Positions 1 through 12,100 of a stretch of 64,000 nucleotides of DNA are shown here, in pieces; the first letter of the stretch is position 1, and every line of letters begins with the position of its first letter. The position numbers and the translations under genes were made by a program. The DNA is from Cryptomeria japonica. Taxonomy: Eukaryota; Streptophyta; Pinopsida; Cupressales; Cupressaceae. The stretch spans positions 100,919,897 through 100,983,896 of the forward strand of contig NC_081407.1 in assembly GCF_030272615.1 (NCBI RefSeq), read 5' to 3'. The notes under the pieces are model-generated. The model had not been told where the DNA came from. It worked only from the letters and a program-made list of their open reading frames with translations, and did not search any database.

Positions 1-515
1 GTGTAAAATATTTCATCACAATGTAGTAGACTTCATCCCACGGGTGAGGAAGCTCCTCCCTGTTAAATCCACTAGCCCTATTGATAGGGTTCTCTCCTTG
101 GTGGAAAAATTGGTTAAGGCTAGTAGATTCCATGATTTGGCTCTGCTTTTTCCATTTTCCAGCCCTCCATTGAAAGGCCTATCGCCTGAGTAATAACCTC
201 TTCATTGATCTCGAAAGAGATTCCCCCCACGGTCACCCTTCTATCCTCCCAGGAAGTCACAAATTGTTTGGAGAGTCTCCCATCATTGCCCTTCATATTT
301 TCCATGAATTTTTCAATACCACCTTCGGTGAACACAAACCAGGCTACTGGTTTGGCTTTGAACACATCCACTTTGTTGGGTTCTAGTTTGAGCCTGTCCC
401 CCCCATTCTTGAGTTCTCCAGTTTCACAGTTTGAAAAAATAGAACACAAAGCCGAAGAAAACTCAAGATGAAATGGTTGAGAGAAAGGAGTGTCAGACTT
501 GAAATAAATGGTCAT
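1..515 (-). pseudogene. Unrecognised ORF downstream of LINE 1 (runs off window edge)
   Basis: A minus-strand open frame of about 131 codons (515 to 120) is followed, after a one-frame shift near position 135, by another open stretch reaching the window edge at position 1. I do not recognise the protein. It contains a stretch around WEDRRVTVGGISFEINEEV and then IGLSMEGWKM; the continuation has a W/Y-rich segment (HPWDEVYYIV). The composition looks like a folded globular protein rather than a shadow frame, because the plus-strand alternative is low-complexity S/L-rich. It lies on the same strand as LINE 1, beyond its RNase H. It could be a downstream ORF mobilised with the LINE, part of another element, or a decayed host gene. 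Coding nature is inferred from frame length and composition only. Confidence 0.4.
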
Positions 516-824
516 AATAATCAGAGTGATTATTATCCCTTAAGATCCCATAGATATCGATTGTCGAAGATCTACTCAGAGCATGTGAGCCTTTACTCCA
601 ACCAGTATGAGTTGATAGATTTCCAACGTCGCCTTTGCCCTCGCCAGTTGGCTCCGTCCGGGTAATAATTAGAGGGTAATCATTCCCAATGTTTGTACTT
701 TCATCATGAATCCATTCCATGTGGTAGTGGTGACTTAGCCTGCCCTTGATACGTGGTCGTCTAGGGTAGAAATTGGCAGGATCTCCGTGCCAATTTAAAA
801 AATACAAAAAGGTTTCCTTCCTCA
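516..824 (-). other. LINE 1 3' flank, possible short coding remnant
   Basis: This stretch lies between the end of the LINE 1 RNase H frame and the unrecognised downstream ORF. A 110-codon minus-strand frame crosses it (825 to 493), but its composition gives no domain. The stretch may be LINE 3' UTR or the N-terminal part of the downstream ORF. No clear poly(A) tract marks the LINE end here. Confidence 0.25.
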
Positions 825-3800
825 TTAACCGGAAGGCGCTGTCATTTCCTTGAAAAAGGCCTTTTCCTTTTCCAAGATTTCCCTAATAGTGATTGGCAGT
901 AGATTGGAGTCCCTCCAGCATCGTAAGCCATTTTGCAGTCTTCCTTCAACCACCATGGAATTGACAGCTCTGTTTCCTTCTCTAAATATGTGGCATATAG
1001 TGAAGTCCTCCATTTTAGCCAGTAAGAACCTGATGTCCCTTAGAATAGGTTCCACCCTCCATCCCGCTGAAGTGTTTCCTTTGATAGAATCAATAATGAT
1101 TTGAGAATCTCCTTCAATTTCAAGATGTTTTATTCCTATGGAGTTAGCCATTTTCAAACCCTAAAGGAGGGCCATTCCTTCAACTTGAGTGACCGTATTA
1201 TCCCTCAGCTTGCCAGCATAGGCTGCAACCATGTTCCCAAGATGATCCCTTATAACTCCACCACTCGCCTGATAGTTGCATTGAGAAGAGCCATCAAAAT
1301 TCAGTTTAAACCAGTGAAGTCTGGGGGTTGACCATATAGTCATCTGTCTCTTATTCTTGGTGCTATTGTCAAAGTGATCAAAGCCAGAGGGAGCTTCCAA
1401 CAAATAGTGATCTTCTTGTCCACCTCATCAGGAGGATAGGGGGGATTTTCCATTTTGTGACTTCTAAATTTTTAGTAATCATCTTGAAGCAGATGTGAGC
1501 CATAGAGTCTGGGGGGGTCTCAGTGTCTGAAAATTCTGTTATTTCTTTCTTTCCATAAGGCCCAATAGATGTGTGGCAGAATTTGTTTCCAGAGTTGAAT
1601 GATGAGGGGATGATGGGAGGGGGGGTCCAATCGAAAGCAAAAAAAATTAAATTCTTCTAAAAGACCCAACAGAGACTGCATTTTTCAAGGGTGATGGACC
1701 AAATATGAGTTGCAAAGGGACGGAGCATAAAAAGGTGGTCAATAGATTCCTCATTAGCTTTGCACAAGCTACATCTATTGGGGAGATGGAATCCCCCTTT
1801 TTTCAGGTTGTCAAGCATAAGGGTGTTACCATGCATGATGGCCTACTAGAAAAAATTAATTTTGGGGATTAGTTGAGGGTTCCAGACTCTCTTCCAACAT
1901 TTTGCATACACAGGGTGCTTAAGGAGCTGATTGTAAGCAGAGTTGACTGAGAAATAGCCTGATTGTGTCTCTTTCTAGATGAAGGTATCTTCAGTCGAGG
2001 CTAGGGGGATTCCGGTTTTCGACAATATGAGTTGCAGATCCTGAGCCAGGGGGACCAAATTAAAGCTATTGCAGCGGATGAGAGCAATGTCCTTCCAACC
2101 CCTTCCTAGGACAAAATAATCCACAACAAAATCCCCTAGGATACCTTTAAGGTGATTCATGATTTGATGGAAGCGAGTGTTGGCCAAGGGTCTGTCCTTC
2201 ATCCAAAAATCCTCCCAAAATCTTACCTTTTTACTATCACCTAGCTGCCACTTCAGACCCTCTCTAACCATCACTCTATTCTTCAGGATATTGCTCCACA
2301 GCTTAGAACCTTGGGGGAGGTCTATTGTATTCAATTGGTAAAAGAAAGGCTCTCGGTTCAAGTACTTAGCTTTGATGATGTTGCACTAGTCCACCTCACC
2401 TTTAGCCAGGGTCCATCCAATCTTGGCAATACGTGCCTTATTGAGGGCATTAATCTTTCTTATGCCCAATCCTCCCAAAGATTTGGGAAGACACACAATA
2501 TCCCAATTGACCAGAGCAAGGCGTTTTTTTTCCTCTAGGCCAGTCCATAAAAAATTCCTTTGGATGTTTTCAAGTTTTTCTCCCATGGACCCTGAAATTT
2601 TAAACATGGAGAGGAAGTACACTGGAATTCCCTGTAGGGAGGCTGCAAGAAGCTGGAGTTTCCCCGCACTACTGAGGAACTTCCCTTTCCATCCCACAAG
2701 CTTTTTCTACATTCATTCCAGGATAGAATTCCAGAAAGTGGGGGTAACTTCCTTGACTATGAGGGGGAGACCCAGGTAGGTCCCCAGGAGAGCTACCACT
2801 TTGCATCTGAGGATGGAGAGAACTTTGAGTTGGAGGTCATTTGGAGTGTTGAAGAAGTAGAGATTGCTCTTCTCATAGTTGATGTATTGTCCTGATGCCT
2901 CGACGTAGTCCATCAGAAGGATCTTCCATCCTTTAGCTTCCATGACAGAAGTCCTACCAAAGAGGAAAGTTTCATCCATGAACTATTAAATATTAGAGGG
3001 GGGGAGCATGGAGGCAGCTTTGAATCCTTGGAGCCTACCATTGGTGACTAGGTGGGTCACATTTTTGTTTAAGACTTCAGTAATCATGATAAATAGATAA
3101 GGAGATAGAGGATCGCCTTGCTGGATACCTTTCTCAGCTTTGAAGCATCCCCTAGGGGTCCCATTAATCAGAACTGAGAATTGAACTGTGGTCACACATT
3201 CTCAAATCATATTACCATTTTTTGGTTAAATCCTAGTTTTAGAAGCACTTTGAAAAGAAAGTCCCAATTAACCTTATCATAAGCTTTTGATATATCAAGT
3301 TTAAAGGCCATACTTGGCAGTTTACTCCTATCCATGAGGTGGATTATCTCATGAGTTGTAATGGCAACATCCAAGATTTGGCATCCCGGGACGAAGCCTT
3401 TCTAAGATGGTCTGATAAATTTCTCCAGCAAGGGTTTAATCCTATTCACAAGGACCTTGGAGAGTATTTTATAGATGGTATTGCAGAGGCTTATGGGCTG
3501 ATACTCCTTCAAGCAGCTAGGATTAGTGGTCTTGGGGATGAGGACAATGAAGGTGTTGTTGATCTAGCAGTCTCCCTATTTTGAAGAAATCTTAAACAAC
3601 TTTGGTGACATCGTAACTGACAATGTCCTAAAAGTCCTGGAAGAACGCTGGGGGGAAACCATCTGCGTCAGGAGTCTTGTAGGCTCCCATAGCAAAGACA
3701 ACCCTGTGGCCTTCATTGATCAAGATGGGTACCAAAAGTTGTCAGTTATCATCCTCATTGATGGCCATCGATAGCTTACTAACTAGGCAGTCCTGGAGAA

Positions 3801-5018
3801 GAGAATCTCTTCTACCATCCGCATACAATCTGGTGAAAAATTCCACCGCCTTCTGTCCAAGCAGAGAGTCCTCTAAGATCTCCTGGCCAGAATCATCCTT
3901 AATGCTTTTGATATAGCTCCTCCTCTTGTGGATTGAGGTTGATCTATGGAAGAAGGCAAAATTTTTGTCCCCTTCTTTCAACCACAATATCCTGGATCTT
4001 TGCTTCCAGTACACTTCTTCCCTGGAGAGGGTATCTTTCCAAGTCTTGCGACAATTTTCCTCCTCCTTCAAGATGGGATCTATGGGGTTACCGGTAGCCA
4101 TAATATTCTGGAGTTGTTCTAGTCTGGCTCATCGGTCCTTCTTTCCTTTGAAGATATCTCCAAAAGTGATCTTATTCCACCCTTTGACTTCCTTGCTAAT
4201 TAACTTTAGTTTCTCCATAATTTTGAACATGGCAGTCCTGTAGATCGGGGTGGTCCACCAGCGTCTAACCATTTCCCTAAAGTCCAGGTGGGAGGCCCAC
4301 ATGATCTCATAGTGAAAGGGGGGGAACCCTAGTAGGGTCTATCATTCCAGTGGAGAAGAAGGGGGTTGTGGTCAGATGCAATCCTTGGGAGGGTTTTCAG
4401 GTAAGAGATATTTCCAATGTCCCAATTGATGGAAATCAAGAATCTATCCAGCCTGACTTGAATAAGATGTTTGCCTTTCCTATTATTCGACCAGGTGAAG
4501 GGGGCACCCTATAGATCAATATCCATAAGGCTTGTAGCATTGCTGTTAGAGAGATCTTCCAAGCCACCACATTTTTTAGATGGGTAGAGTGGGGAGTTAA
4601 AATCTCTCGCGAGCATAAACTGGTCCTTCTGGTTAGTCATAATGATTTTAGACATTTCCTCCCACAGGAGCTATCTCCCCAATCTAGAGTTGGGAGCATA
4701 GATATTGAACATCTACCAACATTGTTCCCCATAATGGAGGGAAACCGCTAGGAAATTTTGGGTGCTAGCGAGGAGCTTGCCTTTCATTTAAGTGGGGTCC
4801 CAGAGGGTAGCAATAGCCCCAGAAGCACCCAGGGCATCAACATACAGATAATCCACTCTAGGCCAAAGTTTACCAGCAAGTGCAACAAAAGTTTGAAAGG
4901 GCATCTTGACTTCTTGAATGAGGCAAATGTCAATTTTCATCTCAAAAATGAGTTGTTTTATGGCGAACTGCTTTTGGGGGCTGTTCAGACCCCTTATGTT
5001 CCAAGAGAGGAACTTCAT
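825..5018 (-). pseudogene. LINE 1 ORF2: endonuclease, reverse transcriptase, zinc-binding region, RNase H
   Basis: The frame starts with LSWNIRGLN (endonuclease motif with the metal-binding Asn) at 5018, then IQEVK with the catalytic Glu near 4910, and SDHNP at 4362-4376, the diagnostic end of the APE endonuclease fold. The linker (4101-3742) has the family pattern WKQRSRILWLKEGDKN. RT follows: SKAYDKVNWDF near 3270, GIQQGDPLSPYLF near 3110, and FMDETFLFG near 2965, where functional copies have FxDD. The zinc-binding/thumb region spans about 2700-1500 (LWKERNNRIF near 1560). RNase H occupies 1403-825 with KLNFDGSS and EGDSQIIIDSI, but the last acidic motif reads REGNRAVNSM instead of the usual ..AD... 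Frames change several times and stops are frequent, so the copy is dead. It encodes the enzymes of target-primed reverse transcription in the nucleus. Confidence 0.88.
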
Positions 5019-6059
5019 TTCTTGCTTTTGTTAAGTCCATCTAGGGTCATTTGTCTGCCCTTTGCAATGTCCCTTGCCATAACCTTGTGCAACAGAACTC
5101 TTTCTGAGGGTCTTCCTACTTTTTTTTCACTACCCCCCACATCATCTTTCTTGGCCTTGGTTTTCTTCTTCTGGGTTATCCATTCTTCATTATCCATCTA
5201 GGGGGAGCCCGAGGGGGACACTTTCAGCAGAGTTACCAGGGAATTTCTAGGGTGCGCATCTCTATCCCCTGTTATAGGGGAGAGAGGGGTTGAAGAGGTG
5301 GGTAGGCTATTTTTAGTCAAAAGGGGCTTGGCCAAGGTCAAGATGATGGCCCTCTCCTACAGGATTTCCCCCTCTTCCAGGGCCAAGCATGAGTTTTTGA
5401 CTGGGTCTGCTGGGGATTTTAAGATCTCAAGAATCATATCTGTGTGTGGGTAATCATTAGAAACTTCATTCGCAGTGGTCAGGTCAAGGGGAGCTGAGGA
5501 TGATGGGTTCAACCCAGATGGCTTTATTTTTGAGCTTGGGTTCCACAACCACGGGGGCTTTGCAATCGGTATATGACTACCCCTGGTTATTGCATTTCTA
5601 GCAATACAAGGTGGCATTTTCATACACAATAGCTTGGGACCATTTTCTCCATTTTGATTTGAGGGAGATAAAGTTTGGGAGAGCCTTGTTAATAGTGACA
5701 TTGAAAAAAAAATGAGCATACACCAATTGGGATTTGTTGAGGGTGATCGAGTCCACTGCAACGAAGCTGCCAAATGAGTTTCCAATCCAGCAGAAGATTT
5801 GTTCATCCCATAATTCTAGAGGGAGTCCAGGGAACCTAACCTAGACTGGAGCCATGCGGTTTAATTCTGCAGAGGGGTCAAAAGCAGGCTTCCATTTAGC
5901 CATGGTTAGGAAGTGTTTTCCATAAGCCCAAGACCCTGAAAGGACATAGATCAGATCCTCATCAGTGTTGAACTTGAAGAGAAAGAGTCCCCTTGACATA
6001 GCTGAAATCTCCAGGCTTCCTTTAAGCTTCCAATGAGATTTTGCCCAACGGCTGACCAT
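5015..6059 (-). pseudogene. LINE 1 ORF1 (DUF4283-like nucleic-acid-binding protein), truncated
   Basis: ORF1 proteins of plant LINEs coat the transcript. The visible part begins inside the DUF4283-like domain (WAKSHWKLKGSLEI, GLFLFKF), followed across frame changes by the second half of the domain, with the family pattern VRFPGLPLELW and WIGNSFG. A Cys-rich stretch near 5600 may be a degenerate zinc knuckle. The C-terminal part (5197-5015) is Lys-rich. The ORF1 stop overlaps the endonuclease start as ATGA at about 5015-5018, an arrangement that fits coupled translation of the two ORFs. The N-terminus is missing and at least one frame shift and internal stops are present, so this copy cannot make the protein. 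Confidence 0.8.
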
Positions 6060-7489
6060 GCCAATTTATGATATGTTATGTTTGCAATCTATTAGGAATA
6101 ATGATCAAATATATATAACTATAATATAAATTATTATATTTGTTTGAGTATCAATATGTATAAAGAAGTATTGTCAATAAGATTTGCACTTGTTAATAAT
6201 AGGGAGATTAGATTTATACTTAATTGTATTTATGTATATATGCATTCATAATAAATGAAATATTATTATATTAAAATGGTATGGTATTTAATCATTCGCT
6301 ATTTCCTTCAAGAAGATAGGTTGGTGTGTGTAGCGAGAGGTGGAGTAAATCTTCACAAGATAGGTAAGCCCAAGATGGGGTATGGATGAAGTCCTAAAAC
6401 CTTGAGGGAGCCTACTTGTAGACTAGTTTCCCAGTGCGCTTTGACAACAAATTATCCTCGTCCTCCTTCAAGGTTAGGAAAGAAGTAAGGATGAGGTCTA
6501 AATTTAATAATTCTTAATTGTATTATGAATAATTAATTATTCTCTAGTTTCAATAATCTAAATGAATGAATGATAAGGGATGATAATGTATGTTTAATTA
6601 TGGGAAACATGCTTACTCCTAGTAAAGCGGCATTACATGGCATTAACCACACTGAATATGTGACCTACATTTTCCCAATAGATTTCTCTTTGCAAATAGT
6701 TTATATTTCTTTTATGGTTAAATAAACCTTATTGATGCAAGATATGGTTCTCCCACTCTGCCTACCAACTTAGAAATTAAAAAACACAACATAAAACAAA
6801 GACTCTCTATTTCCATTCAATTGCTAATTGCAGACTAAAAACAAAAGTAGTTTATTTCCAAATCAATCACATGGACATGCACCAAAAAAACTATGATCAC
6901 ATGGCCTTTCAAAGGCCTCCCTCCCTCTATATTATTTACCTGTCTAATCTTCACATTCTTAGTTTTCAAACTTTACAGCTCCTCAAATCTCCCTTTACTG
7001 TAGCCCTTCTCTTCCTTTGGGATAATCCTTACTACATAGCCACAATGTTATCTACCATTTATTAATCGACTCCTTCAAATTTTTAGGTCTCATTTAAATA
7101 GTGGGGTCTTTTAATATGAATTCAATAGGTTAGTTGGGTCATCTATTTTATTATGCATCACTCATTAATTAGCCACTTGCTTGTATCTTTTTTGTTGGCA
7201 TTTTTAATCATACTTATATAATTTGATTGCTTTTATTTGTTTCTATTTTTATTAAATTTTTTAATTTTTTAATTTTAATTTGGAGAAAGATAATTACACA
7301 TGCAATTCACATTCAAATGTGTATTTTTTACTTCATATTTGTGCAACTTATTCTTTCTAAAAATTGTAGACGGATTATTTTTTGTGACCACATATAACAT
7401 CCAAAGATGAGATACCAAAATTTAGACAAAATGAGTCATCAACTAAATATAAATCGATAAATATTAATTATGCTATATGCTTTACCCTT
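6060..7489. other. AT-rich intergenic DNA, nothing recognised
   Basis: The sequence is AT-rich with homopolymer runs and no open frame longer than about 64 codons. A less AT-rich patch at about 6300-6490 looks different from its surroundings but gives no motif. No RNA gene or LTR terminus was found. Confidence 0.6.
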
Positions 7490-7838
7490 AACTTTATGGA
7501 ATGACTTTATTGGTCTCAAAAAAATGAAAAGTTGAATATAAGTTTTGGTTTAGCTTTGTCATACTCCAGAATCACTTAAATAAATGCTAGCTACTAGATA
7601 TAGGATATCACAATGAATAGTTTGAAGAGGACATGTGGCCAAATGTAAATGAAATAATTTCTTAAATTTTATGGAATAACTTTATTGGTGTCAAAAAAAT
7701 GAACAATTGAATATAAGTTTTGGTTTAGCTTTGTAATACTCCAGAATCACTTAAATAAATGCTAGCTACTGGATATAAGATATCATAATGAATAGTTTGA
7801 AGAGGATATGCGGCCAAATGTAAATGTAATAATTTCTT
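7490..7838. repeat. 174-bp tandem duplication (two copies)
   Basis: Two direct copies with a 174-bp offset begin near 7490 and 7664. They share the order ACTTTATTGGT, ATATAAGTTTTGGTTTAGC, CCAGAATCACTTAAATAAA, GAATAGTTTGAAGAGGA and CGGCCAAATGTAAATG (first copy TGGCC). About ten substitutions separate them. They contain no open frame. Confidence 0.9.
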
Positions 7839-8298
7839 AACTTTTAAGTTTCACATATTTTTAGAATATCTCATACTTTCTACAGTGATTTGTTATGAAT
7901 ATAATTTATTCAAAAAGATTGAAAGATTTATTAAATATTAATTAACTTGTCTCTTTTAATTGTTTTGAACCATCACAAATAATTCCATTGACTATAATTG
8001 TATAAAACAAAATTGTAAGAAGTTAAATGTTCTAATCCCTGATAACAGTAATAAGTTTTAAAGCTTGCTAAGTTAATCCTAAATTTAGCCAACAGTAGAT
8101 CAAATGCTACTAATTTTGACGTCCAAAAATTACACCTGTCAATTCTAAAGCTATTTTTAGCAGATCCAGGCTGTTCCGTGAGGGCATATCCAAACATTTT
8201 GAATTTGAAAGTTAACGGTGAAGTTTTATTTGAACAGAACGGACAATAATGAAATGTCTATGTGAAAGGAATGTTTAAGGCTAGCCAAACTAACAAAC
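7839..8298. other. AT-rich intergenic DNA
   Basis: No feature is supported. A 74-codon minus-strand frame (8197-7973) has no recognisable domain and unremarkable composition, so it is not called as a gene. Confidence 0.5.
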
Positions 8299-8517
8299 CT
8301 ACAAGGGCATTGAAAGAATGTTTGAAACGGTGTAATGAAAATTCAAATGAAAACCTACAACGGTAATGAGCGGGGAAAACCACATTTGGAATGTTCTTAA
8401 GTTGTGTGCCTTTGCCCTGTTCAACAATGAATTCAAGGTTTTTATAGGCCGATCCAGCGGAGTAGTGGGCGTTGAAAGTAAATCCTCAGGTTTCTCTTCT
8501 CTGAATTCTTCAGCCAT
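8299..8517 (-). CDS. Possible exon or gene fragment, unknown product
   Basis: A 72-codon minus-strand frame starts with an ATG at 8517. The first 40 residues are hydrophilic and protein-like (MAEEFREEKPEDLLS, then TPLDRPIKTLNSLLNRAK). The last 25 residues turn hydrophobic and may be read-through into an intron. The first third could be a first coding exon of a host gene fragment. A diverged 38-bp duplicate of its middle part lies at 8631-8668. I do not recognise the protein, and chance occurrence of a 72-codon frame in 64 kb is quite possible. Confidence 0.25.
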   Translation of the reverse strand: MAEEFREEKPEDLLSTPTTPLDRPIKTLNSLLNRAKAHNLRTFQMWFSPLITVVGFHLNFHYTVSNILSMPL

Positions 8518-8696
8518 ATGGAGATTCGAACATGTGACTTAAGGTTCAAACCCTGGAATTAAAATTTGTAAGCTAATACATAATTTATTTACTGTCATAT
8601 AAATCAGTTATTGTTTTGATTTGTTCAGCCAAGATGTGTGCCTTTGCCCTGTTCAAAGATGAATTCAATATTCAATATCTAATATTTGTTTTTCAG

Positions 8697-8784
8697 TTTT
8701 TCACATTCTGGCTGGTAAAAGATGAAGGGGCAAAACGGAGGATCATAAATTAGCAACCAAATGAGATCAAATTCCCTCTTCCAG
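8697..8784 (+). other. Exon-like cassette, copy 1
   Basis: An 88-bp segment is bounded on the left by a pyrimidine-rich tract ending in TTTTTCAG (3' splice-site pattern) and on the right by CCAG followed by GTAATT (5' splice-site pattern). The same segment recurs 280 bp downstream with both boundaries. Copy 1 contains in-frame stops in several frames, so it could be a non-coding or UTR exon, or part of a decayed gene. Confidence 0.35.
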
Positions 8785-8976
8785 GTAATTCTTTGTAGAG
8801 TTTATCTTTATTTTTATTTATTTTTTAACATATTCTGTGGTAGTAGATGAAGCAACAGAGTAATGTATTATTTACCCTGCCCAATAAAATTGTACATTGA
8901 TAAACATCCTATGAAATTTAATAATAGATTGCTCAAAATGATATGAAAGATTTTTGTCTATTATTTGTTTTTTAAG

Positions 8977-9064
8977 TTTTTCACATTCTGGCTGGTAAAA
9001 GATGAAGAGGCAAAACGGAGGATAAGAAAATAGCAATCAAATGAGATCAAATTCCCTCTTCCAG
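8977..9064 (+). other. Exon-like cassette, copy 2
   Basis: This is the second copy of the 88-bp segment with the same length. Its left boundary now reads TTTTTTAAG, still ending in AG, and its right boundary CCAG/GTAATT is unchanged. Flanking DNA is also duplicated (around 8884-8951 and 9070-9140), but copy 2 lacks roughly 90 bp between the cassette and that flank. The two cassettes differ by a handful of substitutions. Confidence 0.35.
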
Positions 9065-9144
9065 GTAATTCTAATAAAATTGTGCATTGATAAACACCCT
9101 GTGAAATTTAATAATAGATCGCTCAAAATGACATGAAAAACCGA

Positions 9145-12100
9145 CCTCTCTAAGATTTAATTCTTTGCATTAATTTTGGCTATCATGACATTCTTTTTCA
9201 TTGAATTCATGAGGCTAGGACACAAAAGCACCTCTACTCATTCTTGGATAGATGTAAGGCTAAAATATCCAACAAATGTAACCCTAATCACTTTCTACTT
9301 TCCACCATTGAAAACTATTTCAAAATTGCATTAAAACCCTGTATAAGAAGTTCCTGCCAAAGAATGGAAGGACCATGTTTGTAGAAGAGTTTACATTAGT
9401 ATCTTGACAGAGTAGAATATCATCAAGTGTTGTGTAGAATATGCAGGTTAGACAAAAATTAGATTTGCTGAAAAGAGTAGAGAATATCATCAGATGTAGA
9501 TGTAGACTGCACAACCTTTTTCAGTGCACTTTCTGTTTAAATCAAAGCTTAAAGAATTGGGATAGAAAAATGTTTAAATGTTTAGCTATTTCTTCATAAG
9601 CGAAATGCACAATTGTAAATTGGATTTGACATCTCAACTTTTATGCTGTAAAATAGGAAATAGAGCTAACAAATTAGCAATGTGTACTTAAATGGGTCAC
9701 TTGAAATCTAATAAGAGCTGGTGCACTTAAATGAGTGGCTTTGCTGCCTAAATTAATGCATAAGACATAAGACTGTAAACAAGTGCAATATGCGATTTTC
9801 AATAAATAAATTTTATTTACAAAGTAAGTAATGAATTTAGGTAAATTAATCTATATTGCATACAAAGTTTTCATGGCCCAGACAAATTCAGTCCAGTTCA
9901 AGCAGAAACTATTATGAAACAAACTAAGTGTTAGCCTGAATATTTTAATGAAATGTGATTTTTGATAAATTTAGATACAAACCTGGTCATTTGTAAATCT
10001 CTTGTAACTGGATTTTATACCGTTGTTCTAATTTATTGTTTATCAGTTTATCTTCATGAAACAGGCTAAACTAAAATAGGGTTGCTTTTAGTGTTCATCA
10101 CACTCTCATATAGATCTATGCTTTTTAACATAATGAACATATAGAAACAAAAAAAAATACAAACAAGTAGAATAGAATTCATATAAGTTTGTTTGAGAAT
10201 TAGAGGTATTACTCTGGTTATAACAGACATTAATATAATAATAGCATGCACTTATCCTTGAAAGGGCGGATTATTTTTTGAAAATTATGATATTAACAAT
10301 AATCACTTGATCTTGATGTATTGGTATTTGATAGACCTTTAGATTGTACAATGTTAGATTTTGTGTGTTAATTTGTCTTAAACTGAACTACAATATCCAC
10401 AAGCCTGAAAATTTAGGAGTTCTTTGGTTCCGATAAAAACCCACAAATAGTGGACTTATAAGGCCAAATAAAGAGTAGTCATGGGTGTTAACTTTGAAGT
10501 AGATATCCATCCCTATCTTATATTTACTGTTGGTTTTAAGCTTGAAGCTTACTATTTATGTTTGTGATATCTATTATAATTTTTTCTCACACAGTGCTTG
10601 ATACGCTTATCTACATAGCAGGGTGCTTGTTCAATGGAAATAGGCAAGATAGGATAGATCAAATGTAGCTTATTCAAATTTCAAATCACTTGTGCATATG
10701 TCTTCAGGAGAAAAAAAGGTTCAAATAGAAAATATTGAGGAAAATTAGTAGAGAACTCTAAGAAAACATGAAGTAAATTGTAATAAAATCAATTTGAAGT
10801 CTCATTTCTTTAACATATAGAGAAAGGAGAACTTTCCCAAATAACAGCTACAAGATACTAGTGCATGAGGAAAATCTTAAGGTAGAGCACCTTATTTAGG
10901 TTGTCATGCTTCAATATCATCTGCAGCAACTCAAAGTTAATTTAGAAGAGAAACATAAATTAGTCTAGAAGAGAAACATAAACCAGAATCAAAGACAGAT
11001 ATGTCTTCTAAAGATTTGAGGCACATGATGTGAGATCTTTTGTATTATAACCAAATCACATTTTATACCACTACATACACTATTGAACATAAGTTTGTTA
11101 GAGTCTACAAAATAGAGTAAGGAAGTTTGTAAACCCTACTATGTCGGGGAAGAAGAAATTTGAATCTGGAAAAAGGCTTTTATATCTAGATCACCTAAAT
11201 TTAAATTAAGAAAGGAATTGAGTTTTTCTGAAATTGCTCAGAATTGTAAATATGAACTAGGACATACATCTAAATCTAGAATTATTTATAGAGTACAACT
11301 ATGAACCAATGACGTAAAACTTTGTTAACTAATGAAAAGTACAAGTAAATAGCATTTAATTTGTAATTAAACAGAAAACACTAAAAAATAAAAAAACTTC
11401 ATCTTGAATATAGAAAAATTTGATCAAAGAGTTGAAGCCATGAGCAATTCTGGTGTAAGCTCAATTTGTAGCTTTACTCAATAAATTGTTAGTGGTTGTG
11501 ATCATTGTTTTTTTTGCTAGGTTTTTTTAATCCTCTAGGTTATGTGTGGTTGTGATCATTGTTGTTGTTATTCTCATAGTTTATTTAATTGATCACCACA
11601 TCATATTGTCTAACATGAGAATGTCAATAAATTTTCACAGTCATAGAGCTTGTGGAAATCATTTAGTGGAGGAAAAACCATCAATTGTAGACATGTCGAT
11701 TGGTCTGCATAGAGGCATGCTAGCTAGTCATTTTATCACCTAATTTCTTCCAAGAATTTATTGAGTGAGATCTTTGGCAATTGTTGCAAATATTAGGAAA
11801 AATCTTGGCAAGGATAGGAAAGAAAAGCTTAATCCCATTTTTCTTGAGGAAAGGCCTAACTATGTAGGATTTGGGTACAACGAAAGAACAAACATAGATT
11901 AGAGAACACTCTGGTCCTACCTATAGATAAGTATCTTTGATGGACAAGGATAACAAGCTACGTCTACATCAAAACCATGTCAAACTCAACAATCTAATTG
12001 CTTATTGAGACAAGTAGGTGACAACTCATACTTGAAGCATAAGCCACCACGTTATTTTTGCCACTCAAATGTTGTACCACAAATGCATCTTTGTAAAAGG

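Larger units (their letters stand above)
825..6059 (-). mobile_element. LINE 1: 5'-truncated non-LTR retrotransposon
   Basis: The minus strand carries in order an ORF1 with a DUF4283-like domain, an APE-type endonuclease, a reverse transcriptase and an RNase H. This is the arrangement of plant L1-type LINEs with a terminal RNase H. The right end (5' end) stops at about 6059 inside the DUF4283-like domain, since the protein begins abruptly with RWAKSHWKLKG and AT-rich non-coding DNA follows. It is therefore a 5'-truncated copy, as is typical of target-primed reverse transcription. The left end was not fixed because no poly(A)/target duplication could be identified. Confidence 0.88.
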
